Positions 1 to 7,334 of a stretch of 38,124 bases of DNA are shown here, in pieces. A program made the position numbers and the translations under genes. The notes under the pieces were generated by a model. That model had not been told where the DNA came from and made no database searches. It saw only the letters and a list, made by a program, of their open reading frames with translations. Location: NCBI GenBank assembly GCA_039024315.1, contig JBCCQN010000063.1:1-38124 (forward strand), in the 5' to 3' direction. This DNA is from JBCAWW01 sp039024315. Lineage in GTDB: Bacteria; Bacteroidota; Bacteroidia; J057. Within the stretch, counting starts at the first letter, position 1, and each line of letters begins with the position of its first letter.

Positions 1-40
1 ATCCCGATAATCGGGACTCCAAGCAACTGAGCTAGTTGCT
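1..40 (-). repeat. Palindrome plus tRNA D-arm-like remnant
   Basis: Bases 1-18 read ATCCCGATAATCGGGACT and are followed by CAAGCAACTGAGCTA. The same order (palindrome, then CAACCAACTGAGCTA) occurs in each unit of the tandem array at 434-638. CAACTGAGCTA is the complement of a tRNA D-arm (TAGCTCAGTTG). This is therefore a fourth, diverged copy of the array unit, and it forms the 3' coding end of the GIY-YIG gene. Confidence 0.65.
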
Positions 41-314
41 CTACTTCATCTTTTGAGTCGATCAATTGTTGAATAAACTTTCGACTCTTTTGCCTTTTGA
101 TGTATCGTTCTGTCCGAATTGCTTGTGAGCGATCTTCACCCAAGCAAAACTTTGCTTTAAGCTCCCATGGCCTGTGTTTGAAGGTATATTTAGCACTTTG
201 ATTGCTTCGGCTTCCTTGATTATGATCATTTAATCGAGCCTCTACATCATGGGTATAGCCGACATAGAACTTGTCAGAACTGGCAGAATATAGGATGTAG
301 ACATAAAACTTCAT
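1..314 (-). CDS. GIY-YIG nuclease superfamily protein, 3' end outside window
   Basis: The reading frame starts with ATG at 314 and stays open to base 1 (104 codons, no stop), so the gene is cut by the window edge. The N-terminus MKFYVYILYS followed by KFYVGYT is the GIY-YIG core; residues near 20-30 (EARLNDHN) and the RTERYIKRQKS segment match the small single-domain URI/UPF0213-type proteins. These are stand-alone nuclease-fold proteins of mostly unproven function that are often found beside tRNA genes in Bacteroidota. Here the gene lies just downstream of tRNA-Asn on the same strand, separated by the tRNA terminator. The last 15 or so codons (VEQLAQLLGVPIIG) are read through a palindrome plus a tRNA-like D-arm remnant, so its C-terminus seems to have been made by repeat sequence. 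Family assignment is firm; nuclease activity is inferred. Confidence 0.85.
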   Translation of the reverse strand, partial: MKFYVYILYSASSDKFYVGYTHDVEARLNDHNQGSRSNQSAKYTFKHRPWELKAKFCLGEDRSQAIRTERYIKRQKSRKFIQQLIDSKDEVEQLAQLLGVPIIG

Positions 315-328
315 TACAAGACAAGCAC

Positions 329-353
329 AAAAAAACCATCCAATTTTGGATGG
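329..353 (-). terminator. Rho-independent terminator of tRNA-Asn
   Basis: On the minus strand a perfect 6-bp stem (CCATCC/GGATGG, 6-nt loop) is followed by seven U residues (bases 335-329). It lies 6 nt beyond the tRNA 3' end and in front of the GIY-YIG gene. Confidence 0.85.
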
Positions 354-359
354 CTTTTG

Positions 360-433
360 CTCCCCCTCTTGGACTCGAACCAAGGACCTATTGATTAACA
401 GTCAACCGCTCTAACCAACTGAGCTAAGGAGGA
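360..433 (-). tRNA. tRNA-Asn (anticodon GTT)
   Basis: The minus strand folds as a complete cloverleaf: acceptor TCCTCCT pairs with AGGGGGA, the D-arm is GCTC-AGTTGGTTA-GAGC, the anticodon stem GTTGA/TCAAT holds loop CTGTTAA with anticodon GTT, and the T-arm is CTTGG-TTCGAGT-CCAAG. The discriminator base is G, as expected for tRNA-Asn. The genome continues with CAA rather than CCA, so the CCA tail must be added after transcription. The region immediately 5' of the tRNA is occupied by three partial copies of it. Confidence 0.97.
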
Positions 434-638
434 ATATTTTTTCCCTTTGGCCTATTGATTAATCCCGATCATCGGGACTCAACCAACTGAGCTAAGGAGG
501 AATATTTTTTTCCTTTGGCCTATTGATTAATCCCGATCATCGGGACTCAACCAACTGAGCTAAGGAGGAATATTTTTTTCTCTTTAGCCTATTGATTAAT
601 CCCGATCATAGGGACTCAACCAACTGAGCTAAGGAGGA
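434..638 (-). repeat. Three tandem tRNA-Asn-derived units, 68/68/69 bp
   Basis: Units are 434-501, 502-569 and 570-638. Read on the minus strand each begins with the intact tRNA-Asn 5' end (acceptor strand and D-stem, TCCTCCTTAGCTCAGTTGG), then carries a palindrome (AGTCCCGATGATCGGGAT; one mismatch in the unit at 599-616), then TTAATCAATAGG, which is the 3' side of the tRNA-Asn anticodon arm, and finally a spacer CCAAAGG-A/T-rich-ATATT. Each unit lacks the GTT anticodon and the T-arm, so none is a functional tRNA. The units lie directly upstream of the real tRNA and would be part of its leader transcript if transcription starts beyond 638. Confidence 0.9.
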
Positions 639-645
639 ATATAAC

Positions 646-663
646 CCGTTCTTAATTGAACGG
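646..663. other. Inverted repeat in spacer 639-725
   Basis: CCGTTC-TTAATT-GAACGG is a perfect 6-bp inverted repeat with a 6-nt spacer, lying between the tRNA-derived array and the end of the MarR-type gene. There is no U-tract on either side, so it is not an obvious terminator; it could be an operator or RNA stem in the array/tRNA leader. A further GACCGTTC occurs about 20 bp away. Nothing else is recognisable in this spacer. Confidence 0.4.
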
Positions 664-725
664 AATGCAAAGGAAATGCAGACCGTTCAAAAATGCAAGA
701 AAAATCTTCAAAAATTTTCGCTTTT

Positions 726-1463
726 TTAAACCTCGCTGACTTCCGGCTCCAGCACTGGGGCTTCATTGATTCCCAGATATTTTTCTTCGATCACATGCAA
801 ATCGCTCTTGCGGTCTTGCATATGAATCAAAGCGTGAAAGTCATTTAATTTGAGTAGCAGCGGCATCAATTGACGACGTTCCTCAGCATTGAGATCGCCG
901 CTAAAAATCATCGCTACTCGATCCATCTCCTTCATTACGCTTTCCAAAACTTTTCGCCCCTTTTCCGTGATCTTGACTCGCTTGGATCGGCGATCATTAG
1001 GATCGGGAAAATCATCGATTAAGCCTGACTTAATCAAGCGCTTGATGATCTCAATCCCCGAGGTTACTTCTAATAAGTGTTGCTGGATCAACTCTGTCTT
1101 GGTAAGGCTCCCTTGATAACTTAAGGTCGTCAGGAAAGTAAACTCATCCATGGTATTGAGAGGGGTACTTTCGAGGGCCTTCTTGGTGTAATGCTTAGTG
1201 TAGCGAAAAAGATAGGAAATCAACATCGTCAATATCGTATCAGCGCTATCTTCTCCTTCCTGCCCCTTAAGCACTAAACCTGGTCGCGATACCGCAGCAC
1301 GCTGGCTCAGCCAAATACTAAAGGCAGGTAGGCTAGCGCCCCCATTGGCGTTAGCCTCATAATCTTCGAGCAAAGGTAGTAATTCGTGTAGAAGCGTATA
1401 TTTCCCGCGCATGCGTGGATTATTATTAATTCTTAGTAAATGATAGAAAAAACTATTAATCAA
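726..1463 (-). CDS. MarR-family winged-helix transcriptional regulator
   Basis: A 245-residue protein whose C-terminal part is a MarR-type winged helix: helices around residues 105-150 (EFTFLTTLSYQG, LTKTELIQQHLLEVTSGIEIIKRLIKSGLI), the wing DPNDRRSKRVKIT at about 154-166, and a long dimerisation helix at 168-210. It is longer than a usual MarR protein (140-160 residues) because of an N-terminal extension of about 70 residues and a C-terminal acidic tail. The longest frame begins with TTG at 1463, preceded by AGGAGG about 14 nt upstream; an internal ATG at residue 17 is the alternative start. It is divergent from the TonB-dependent receptor gene with only 65 bp between them, so it probably controls that promoter, itself, or both. 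Ligand unknown. Confidence 0.85.
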   Translation of the reverse strand: MINSFFYHLLRINNNPRMRGKYTLLHELLPLLEDYEANANGGASLPAFSIWLSQRAAVSRPGLVLKGQEGEDSADTILTMLISYLFRYTKHYTKKALESTPLNTMDEFTFLTTLSYQGSLTKTELIQQHLLEVTSGIEIIKRLIKSGLIDDFPDPNDRRSKRVKITEKGRKVLESVMKEMDRVAMIFSGDLNAEERRQLMPLLLKLNDFHALIHMQDRKSDLHVIEEKYLGINEAPVLEPEVSEV

Positions 1464-1528
1464 TAAAACAATTAATTCCCTCCTGAGTTAGAAGGCAGTA
1501 TTCTATCCAAATTCCCAGTAAGACTAAA

Positions 1529-3916
1529 ATGAAGATACGGATTTGTAATGTTCTGTCTGCACTCTTGACCTTAACGGTTATTTTTGCGCCCTTGACGGAT
1601 AGCTTTGCTCAAAATGGAGTCATCAAAGGCCGTTTATTTAACGAAATCAACAATGAGGGGCTTGAATTTGGTACCATCTTTTTGCAAGGTACTGGTAAAG
1701 GAGGATACACCGATAGCTTGGGTAATTATGAGATCAGAAATCTGACGCCCGGTCTCTACAATCTGGAAGCTCGCTACACCGGCTACAAGCCTAAAGTGAT
1801 TTATGAGATTCAGGTTACCAATTCTAAGCCAGCGATTGTCGAAATCGCCATGCAGGAAGAGGCCAATGCTACTGATTCTGTGGTGATTGTAGCTTCGCCT
1901 TTCAAGCAGCAAGAAGAGGCTCCGCTGTCCCTAAGAACCATTGGTACCAGCGAAATCAAACGCAATCCGGGCGGCAACCGAGACATTTCCAAAGTGATTC
2001 AATCTTTGCCGGGTGTTGCCTCAACGGTAAGCTTTCGTAATGACATTTTGATCCGTGGGGGTGGCCCCAATGAAAACCGCTTTTATATAGACGGTATCGA
2101 AGTACCCAATATCAATCACTTTGCGACTCAAGGTGCTTCGGGTGGTCCCGTAGGCCTGATCAATGTGGACTTTATCGGCGAGGTGGACTTTTATTCGGGT
2201 GCCTTCCCTGCCAATCGAGGCAATGCGCTGAGCTCTGTCTTTGAATTTCGACAGAGACCTGCACGTGATGATCGCTTGGGGGTTACAGCGACCTTGGGAT
2301 CGAGCGATCTTGCTTTGACTTTAGAAGGTCCCAGTGGCGAAAATAGCTCCTTCCTCTTTTCCGTGCGTCGCTCCTACTTAGGACTGCTTTTCAGAGTGCT
2401 CGCGCTCCCCTTCCTGCCCAACTACAATGATTACCAATACAAGCATAAATTTCGTTTTGGACAACGCCATGAGCTCAATATCGTGAGCTTGGGAGCCTTG
2501 GACGAATTTGCCCTCAATTTAGGGGCAGACTCGACGGATTTTCAAAAGTACGTCCTCGGCAACCTGCCTGTGCAAACGCAATGGAACTACACTTTTGGTG
2601 CTAGCTATAAATACTATGGCGACAAAGGCTTCTGGACCTTAGTGGCGAGTCGTAATATGCTCAACAACAACGCCTTTAAATATCCTGACAATAATGAAAC
2701 CCTCGAACGCTCCTTCGATTATACTTCACAAGAGATAGAAAATAAATTCCGCCTAGAGCATACTTTGCGGCAAAATGGCTTCAAGCTCAATTATGGCTTA
2801 AACTATGAATATGCCAAATACACCAATGAAACCTTTCAAGCGCTGCCCTTTGGTGGCGTAGTAGATTTTGATTCAGAACTCAAACTCAACAAATACGGGG
2901 CCTTTGCTCAAATGAGTCAGCGACTATTCAACGATCGCTTGATACTCTCTTTGGGAGCAAGGGTCGATGGTAATGACTTTTCGGAGGAGATGCAAAATCC
3001 CCTAAATCAGTTTTCTCCTCGTTTTTCGGCCTCCCTGCGGTTAACGCCCCAGCTTAGCGTCAACTTCAATACTGGCATTTTCTACCAGCTACCGCCTTAT
3101 ACCATCCTTGGCTTCAGAGACAACTTTGGCGAGCTAGTCAATGATGAAATCACCTACATCCGCAATCGCCAATTGGTGGGAGGGATCTCCTATACGACCA
3201 ATACCAACACCAAGATTGCGATCGAGACCTATTATAAATACTACAGCAACTACCCCTTCCTGACGCGAGATTCGATCTCTTTGGCCAATGTAGGAGGCGA
3301 CTTTGGGGTAGTCGGTAACGAACCCGCCACTTCCATCTCAGAAGGCCGCACCTATGGTATGGAATTTTTAGTTCAACAACGACTATTCAAAGGATTTTAC
3401 GGTATTATCGCTTACACCCTCGGTTGGAGTGAATTTCAGGACAAGAACGGTAATTTCGTGCCTTCTTCTTGGGACAGCCGTCATATCGTAGCCTTAACCG
3501 CTGGCAAAAAGTTTAAAAAGGATTGGGAAGTCGGGCTTAAATGGCGACTTACCACAGGTACGCCCTATACACCTGCCAATGTAGAGCTATCAAGTCTGCG
3601 ATCCGTTTGGGATATTGCGAGGGTAGAAATCCGTGATTTTGACCGCCTCAATTCCGAGCGAATCGGGGCTTACCACCAGCTAGACATGCGGGTGGACAAG
3701 AAGTGGTTTTTCAACAAATGGAGCTTCAACCTCTTCCTAGACATTCAAAATGTGTACGGCTTTTCCCTCCCAGGTCCACCAATTTTAGACGTAGTCAAGG
3801 ACGAAAATGGCTTCCCACTAGTCGATCCACTCGATCCTGCACGATATCAAACCCGTTTCCTCGAAAATAGCTTGGGTATCTTCCAACCAACTTTGGGGAT
3901 AGTGGTTACCTATTAA
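1529..3916 (+). CDS. TonB-dependent outer-membrane receptor with carboxypeptidase-regulatory-like domain
   Basis: A 795-residue outer-membrane protein. Residues 1-28 are a signal peptide ending SFAQ. Residues 30-108 form a CarboxypepD_reg-like beta-sandwich (VIKGRLFNE, YTDSLGNYEIRNLTPGLYNLEARYTGY). The plug domain follows at about 125-245 (SKVIQSLPGVAS, NDILIRGGGPNENRFYIDGIEVP), and the rest alternates short aromatic-rich strands typical of a 22-stranded barrel, ending in the hydrophobic TLGIVVTY. No SusD partner is adjacent, so this is not a classic polysaccharide utilisation locus; substrate cannot be assigned. It stands alone as a rightward gene, divergent from a MarR-type regulator that may control it, and converges on the ArgE-like gene. 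Confidence 0.93.
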   Translation: MKIRICNVLSALLTLTVIFAPLTDSFAQNGVIKGRLFNEINNEGLEFGTIFLQGTGKGGYTDSLGNYEIRNLTPGLYNLEARYTGYKPKVIYEIQVTNSKPAIVEIAMQEEANATDSVVIVASPFKQQEEAPLSLRTIGTSEIKRNPGGNRDISKVIQSLPGVASTVSFRNDILIRGGGPNENRFYIDGIEVPNINHFATQGASGGPVGLINVDFIGEVDFYSGAFPANRGNALSSVFEFRQRPARDDRLGVTATLGSSDLALTLEGPSGENSSFLFSVRRSYLGLLFRVLALPFLPNYNDYQYKHKFRFGQRHELNIVSLGALDEFALNLGADSTDFQKYVLGNLPVQTQWNYTFGASYKYYGDKGFWTLVASRNMLNNNAFKYPDNNETLERSFDYTSQEIENKFRLEHTLRQNGFKLNYGLNYEYAKYTNETFQALPFGGVVDFDSELKLNKYGAFAQMSQRLFNDRLILSLGARVDGNDFSEEMQNPLNQFSPRFSASLRLTPQLSVNFNTGIFYQLPPYTILGFRDNFGELVNDEITYIRNRQLVGGISYTTNTNTKIAIETYYKYYSNYPFLTRDSISLANVGGDFGVVGNEPATSISEGRTYGMEFLVQQRLFKGFYGIIAYTLGWSEFQDKNGNFVPSSWDSRHIVALTAGKKFKKDWEVGLKWRLTTGTPYTPANVELSSLRSVWDIARVEIRDFDRLNSERIGAYHQLDMRVDKKWFFNKWSFNLFLDIQNVYGFSLPGPPILDVVKDENGFPLVDPLDPARYQTRFLENSLGIFQPTLGIVVTY

Positions 3917-3981
3917 CAGTTTTTATTTATGAGACCAGGCGGCGCTCCCTCTTTGGGTTGCGTCGTTTTTTGTTAGAAGTA

Positions 3982-4020
3982 CTGCTGCGCAGAACGCTTC
4001 TAATCGTTCCGCGCAGCGGT
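3982..4020. repeat. Paired palindromic element (inverted arms)
   Basis: CTGCTGCGCAGAACGCTT (3982-3999, minus orientation of the dispersed element) is followed after 5 nt by CGTTCCGCGCAGCGGT (4005-4020, plus orientation). The arms can pair over 13 bp with one mismatch. It sits between the convergent TonB receptor and ArgE-like genes. Confidence 0.75.
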
Positions 4021-4057
4021 CAAGAAAAAACGCCACCATCAATACTCATGAGTTAGG

Positions 4058-5125
4058 CTACTCCAGTACCAGTCCATCAAGCATTTGGATGTACAATTCA
4101 ACCCCTAGCTCTATCTCAGAAAGCAAAATATATTCATCTGCCGTATGTGAGCGAGCCGAGTCTCCGGGGCCCATTTTGAGGGTAGGAAATGGCATCAGGG
4201 CTTGGTCTGATAAGGTGGGCGAACCATAAGTCTCCCGCCCTAGTTCTCGGCCTCGCCGAACGATAGGATGATCAGGCGCTAGGCGCGAAGAATTGAGGCG
4301 AAAAGAACGCGGTTTAAGCTCGCATTGGGTATGCTTATCGATGATCTCGAAGGCTTTTTGATTGCTGTAAAACTCATTGGTGCGGACGTCCACTACGAAG
4401 TGGCATTCATCCGGCACGACATTGTGCTGAGTACCCGCATTGATCTGGGTAACGCTCATTTTGACTGGTCCCAAGAAGTCCGAAACCTCCTCAAACTGAT
4501 AGTTTTGAAACCAATTGATATCGGGGATAGAGGCGTAAATAGCGTTAATACCTTCATTACGAGCGGCATGTCCTGATTTGCCTTTGCCATAACAATCCAT
4601 CACCATGAGCCCCTTTTCGGCAATAGCGAGCTGCATTTCGGTTGGTTCTCCCACTATGCCCAGATCGATCGTTCCAAGCTGAGGCAAAATACTGGCGATC
4701 CCGTTGGCACCACTGATTTCCTCCTCCGCAGTCGCCGCCATAATCAAATTGTAGGGAAGATCCTTACGCTCATAAAAGTGCAAAAAACAAGCCATGAGAC
4801 TCACCAAAGGTCCACCAGCATCATTACTCCCTAAGCCATACAAAGTATCTCCTTCTACCGTAGCGGCATGAGGATCACGGGTCCAGTCCTGCTTAGCCTT
4901 AACGGTATCGTGATGAGAATTGAGTAAGATAGTAGGCTTTCCTGCGGAGAACGCTTGGTTGAGCACCCAGACGTTGTTGCCTTGGCGCATGCTAGTTACG
5001 GCTTGGCTATGAAAAAAGTTTACGATACAGTCTGCCGTTTTATCTTCCTGCCTACTGAGAGAAGGAATTTGGATGAGCTGTTTGAGTAAATCAATAGCAG
5101 CTGGCGTATGCTTAGATGATCCCAT
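4058..5125 (-). CDS. argE: M20-family deacylase, ArgE/DapE type (acetylornithine or acetylcitrulline deacetylase)
   Basis: A 355-residue cytosolic zinc hydrolase of the M20 family. Starting at ATG 5125 (MGSSKHTP), the metal and catalytic motifs are HHDTVK (71-76), LYGLGSNDAGG (95-105) and ATAEEE (131-136, with the catalytic Glu), followed by GEPT and the dimerisation domain (GHAARNEG). An upstream in-frame ATG at 5206 would add 27 residues rich in Cys and Pro that do not look like family sequence. The family removes the acyl group from N-acetylornithine in arginine synthesis. In several Bacteroidota the pathway runs through an acylated citrulline, so the substrate may be N-acetyl- or N-succinyl-citrulline instead. 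No other arginine gene is nearby. Fold is certain; substrate is inferred. Confidence 0.85.
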   Translation of the reverse strand: MGSSKHTPAAIDLLKQLIQIPSLSRQEDKTADCIVNFFHSQAVTSMRQGNNVWVLNQAFSAGKPTILLNSHHDTVKAKQDWTRDPHAATVEGDTLYGLGSNDAGGPLVSLMACFLHFYERKDLPYNLIMAATAEEEISGANGIASILPQLGTIDLGIVGEPTEMQLAIAEKGLMVMDCYGKGKSGHAARNEGINAIYASIPDINWFQNYQFEEVSDFLGPVKMSVTQINAGTQHNVVPDECHFVVDVRTNEFYSNQKAFEIIDKHTQCELKPRSFRLNSSRLAPDHPIVRRGRELGRETYGSPTLSDQALMPFPTLKMGPGDSARSHTADEYILLSEIELGVELYIQMLDGLVLE

Positions 5126-5230
5126 ACTGCAATTTGGGTAGGATGTTAGCTGTACGCAAGTCAGAGGGAGATTTTCCGCTGCGTGGAAATCGGGACTTGA
5201 CCTCATGATGTAATTGTAATTGAGCGACAG

Positions 5231-5325
5231 GAGATTTCTTCCCGATCAAAATCGGGATCGAAATAAATCTCTAGGTAGGTGCGTACATGCATGCCGCACC
5301 CATGAGACAAGCGTTCTGCGAAGCA
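5231..5325. repeat. Composite intergenic repeat block
   Basis: Three repeat pieces lie in the spacer between two leftward genes: a nested stem (GAGATTT 5231-5237 with AAATCTC 5266-5272, enclosing CCCGAT/ATCGGG), a 23-bp palindromic block GGTGCGTACATGCATGCCGC-ACC (5278-5300), and the dispersed element AAGCGTTCTGCGAAGCA (5309-5325). The segment from about 5274 to 5328 matches, in reverse complement, the segment 36009 down to 35953. Confidence 0.75.
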
Positions 5326-5336
5326 ATAAATAACAA

Positions 5337-6176
5337 TTACTTACTCCTCTCTCCAATCCAATCCCTAAGCATCGGCACGAGTGCCTCATGGTACTTCACC
5401 CAATTGAAGTGATCGAGCTTCTGCCCCGCAGCTTCGTGGGTGTAAGTCTGATAAGTTTTGGGGGCTTGGGAGGACAATTTTCCCAAAAGATGCTCTGTAG
5501 CCTTCTTTGGCGCAAAGTCATCACCTTCGATATTGATCGCAAGGGTTGGGCTTGATAGTTTGCCGAGAGCAGCTTCATAATCAAAATCACTGCCTTTGGG
5601 TAGATAACGCCCATCAATTCCATTGAAGCCCCAGTCCCGGATCACTGTTCGGGCCTCTCGCCCGCCAAAGCCCAAGTATTTACCCTGATGGAAACCCACA
5701 ATCTGGCTCATTAGGCGAAATAAGCTAGCGCCTAAAAGAATCCGGAATCGGCCAAAGCCAGTCCAAGATTTATTGTAAACCGAACAGGACGCAATAATGG
5801 CAAGCCCCTTAAATTGATCCGGATAGCGTGCTGCATAGAGCAAGCCTACCTGTCCGCCGAGACTGTGGCCTAAAAGAAAAATCGCTCGCTCGGGATCGTT
5901 TTTTTTGAGATGAGTGACGACTTCATGGATGTCTTGAACCAGCGTCTCATAGCCAAAATCCACCTTGCGCGAGGCGCGCACGCTGGACTTACCCAAACCT
6001 CGATAATCCACTGAAACGACTTGCATGCCAGCTTCGACTAAGCGTTCCGCGAGCGGGGGATAATAAGAAGCTCGTACGCCCATCGCCGGCAAGAGTAAAA
6101 GCAAAGGGCCGCTATCCCCAAAATGATTGAGTTGATTGCTCGTGCCATCTCTAAAAGTAAAGCTCTCAGGGCGCAT
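5337..6176 (-). CDS. Alpha/beta-hydrolase fold protein (COG4757-like)
   Basis: A 279-residue serine hydrolase. The nucleophile elbow is GHSLGG (Ser at 105), preceded by the oxyanion strand LLLLLPAMG (25-33) and the VDYRGLGKS segment; the acid is probably in EGDD (about 218-220) and the His in KLDHF (256). ATG at 6176 lies 2 nt after the TGA of the upstream methyltransferase gene and is preferred to an in-frame start at 6209 that would overlap it. There is no signal peptide, so it should be cytosolic. The sequence pattern (PAMGVRASYYPPLAERL) is that of COG4757-type predicted hydrolases; substrate is unknown. Likely co-transcribed with the methyltransferase. Confidence 0.88.
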   Translation of the reverse strand: MRPESFTFRDGTSNQLNHFGDSGPLLLLLPAMGVRASYYPPLAERLVEAGMQVVSVDYRGLGKSSVRASRKVDFGYETLVQDIHEVVTHLKKNDPERAIFLLGHSLGGQVGLLYAARYPDQFKGLAIIASCSVYNKSWTGFGRFRILLGASLFRLMSQIVGFHQGKYLGFGGREARTVIRDWGFNGIDGRYLPKGSDFDYEAALGKLSSPTLAINIEGDDFAPKKATEHLLGKLSSQAPKTYQTYTHEAAGQKLDHFNWVKYHEALVPMLRDWIGERSK

Positions 6177-6178
6177 GA

Positions 6179-7315
6179 TCAGTAGAGTTTGTATTGATTG
6201 AAGCGACAATCCAAAGGACCGTTGAAAAGTTGAATTTTACGATCCGCTTTGAGGCCCACTCGCTTCATGGCGGCTAGATTACTGCTCAGGACCCAAGCCT
6301 CGCTCCCTTTGTATTGCTGCTTGAAACGATCGCCAATATCCTTATAAAAACCGTCGATTTCGGCCTGCTCTAGGCGTTCCCCGTAGGGAGGATTCATAAT
6401 CAAGACCGCATCTTTGGCGAGCGGATCCATCTCAAAAAAGTCCCCTTCTTGTACCCATATCTGATCCGAAAATCCAGCAGCGGCGACAGTATCTTGAGCG
6501 AGTTTGACATAAGGAGGATAGAGCTCAACCCCATAGAGAGAGCTCGTCAAAGGCTGCTGGCTTTTACGGACTTCGCGCTTCAGCTTTTTGAACAAAGGCA
6601 AATCATAGTTGCGCCAATTCATGAAACCAAAGCGTTTGCGGAGCATGCCGGGCCCGATTTTGCTAGCCCAAAGGGCTGCTTCGATCAAAATGGTACCCGA
6701 GCCGCACATAGGGTCGATCAAAGGCTTTTTTCCCTGCCAACCTGATAAGGCAATCATCCCGGCGGCCAGCACTTCATTGACCGGCGCTTTGTGGCCGCTT
6801 TGCCGGTAGCCGCGTCTATGCAGAGATTCACCAGAGCTATCGAGCATTACTCTCACTCGATCCTGATTGACATGGATATGGATACGCTGGTCAGGCTGCT
6901 GAGTATCTACCGAGGGCCTACGCCGATATTTGGCGCGAAACTGGTCCACTAATGCATCTTTGCTTTTTAGGGCCACAAACTTAGAATGCCGGAAAAAGTC
7001 AGATTTGACGGTGCTGTCGATCGCGAAGGTCTGCGTAATGCCCATATGGCGCGGCCAATCGACCTCCTGAATACCACGATACAGTTGCCGCTCGTCTCGG
7101 GCCTTGAATTCATAGATCGGCATCAAAATCCGGAGAGCGGTATGCAGGCAGAGATTGGCTTTATATAGTAGGGCCAAGTCGCCATCGAAGAGTACGGCTC
7201 TTCGCCGAACGCTCACATTAAGCGCCCCAAGGGTACGCAGCTCATCAGCTAGTACCTCCTCGAGGCCTTGAAAAGTTTTGGCGAGATAGGTGTAAGTAGT
7301 ATCGGTCGCAGACAA
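6179..7315 (-). CDS. rlmL: THUMP-domain class I rRNA (guanine-N2) methyltransferase, RlmL N-half type
   Basis: A 378-residue cytosolic enzyme equal to the N-terminal half of enterobacterial RlmL/YcbY, which methylates N2 of G2445 of 23S rRNA. It has an N-terminal ferredoxin-like/THUMP region (about 10-155, with KSDFFRHSKFVALKSKDALVDQF), the SAM-binding motif DPMCGSGTILIEAA (about 201-214) and the catalytic motif NPPYGERL (308-315). No ATG lies near the conserved start YLAKTFQGLEEVL; TTG at 7315 gives a family-like N-terminus and begins 19 nt after the stop of the preceding gene, whereas a longer frame would overlap that gene. The RlmK half found in E. coli is absent, as is usual outside gammaproteobacteria. 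Followed 2 nt later by the hydrolase gene. Confidence 0.88.
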   Translation of the reverse strand: MSATDTTYTYLAKTFQGLEEVLADELRTLGALNVSVRRRAVLFDGDLALLYKANLCLHTALRILMPIYEFKARDERQLYRGIQEVDWPRHMGITQTFAIDSTVKSDFFRHSKFVALKSKDALVDQFRAKYRRRPSVDTQQPDQRIHIHVNQDRVRVMLDSSGESLHRRGYRQSGHKAPVNEVLAAGMIALSGWQGKKPLIDPMCGSGTILIEAALWASKIGPGMLRKRFGFMNWRNYDLPLFKKLKREVRKSQQPLTSSLYGVELYPPYVKLAQDTVAAAGFSDQIWVQEGDFFEMDPLAKDAVLIMNPPYGERLEQAEIDGFYKDIGDRFKQQYKGSEAWVLSSNLAAMKRVGLKADRKIQLFNGPLDCRFNQYKLY

Positions 7316-7334
7316 AGTCAGGGGATAAGGTGGC

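Noticed and set aside
434..638. Repeats near the left end as a CRISPR array
   Set aside because: The units are nearly identical along their whole length with a 68-69 bp period and no variable spacers, and they derive from the neighbouring tRNA-Asn; no cas gene is present.
434..638. Three extra functional tRNA genes
   Set aside because: Each unit lacks the GTT anticodon loop, the T-arm and the 3' acceptor strand, so no cloverleaf can form.
3940..3972. GC-rich stretch followed by six T as a terminator of the TonB receptor gene
   Set aside because: Arms can be paired only over a few bases with several mismatches; the inverted element arms at 3982-4020 are a better fold, and they lack a U-tract.
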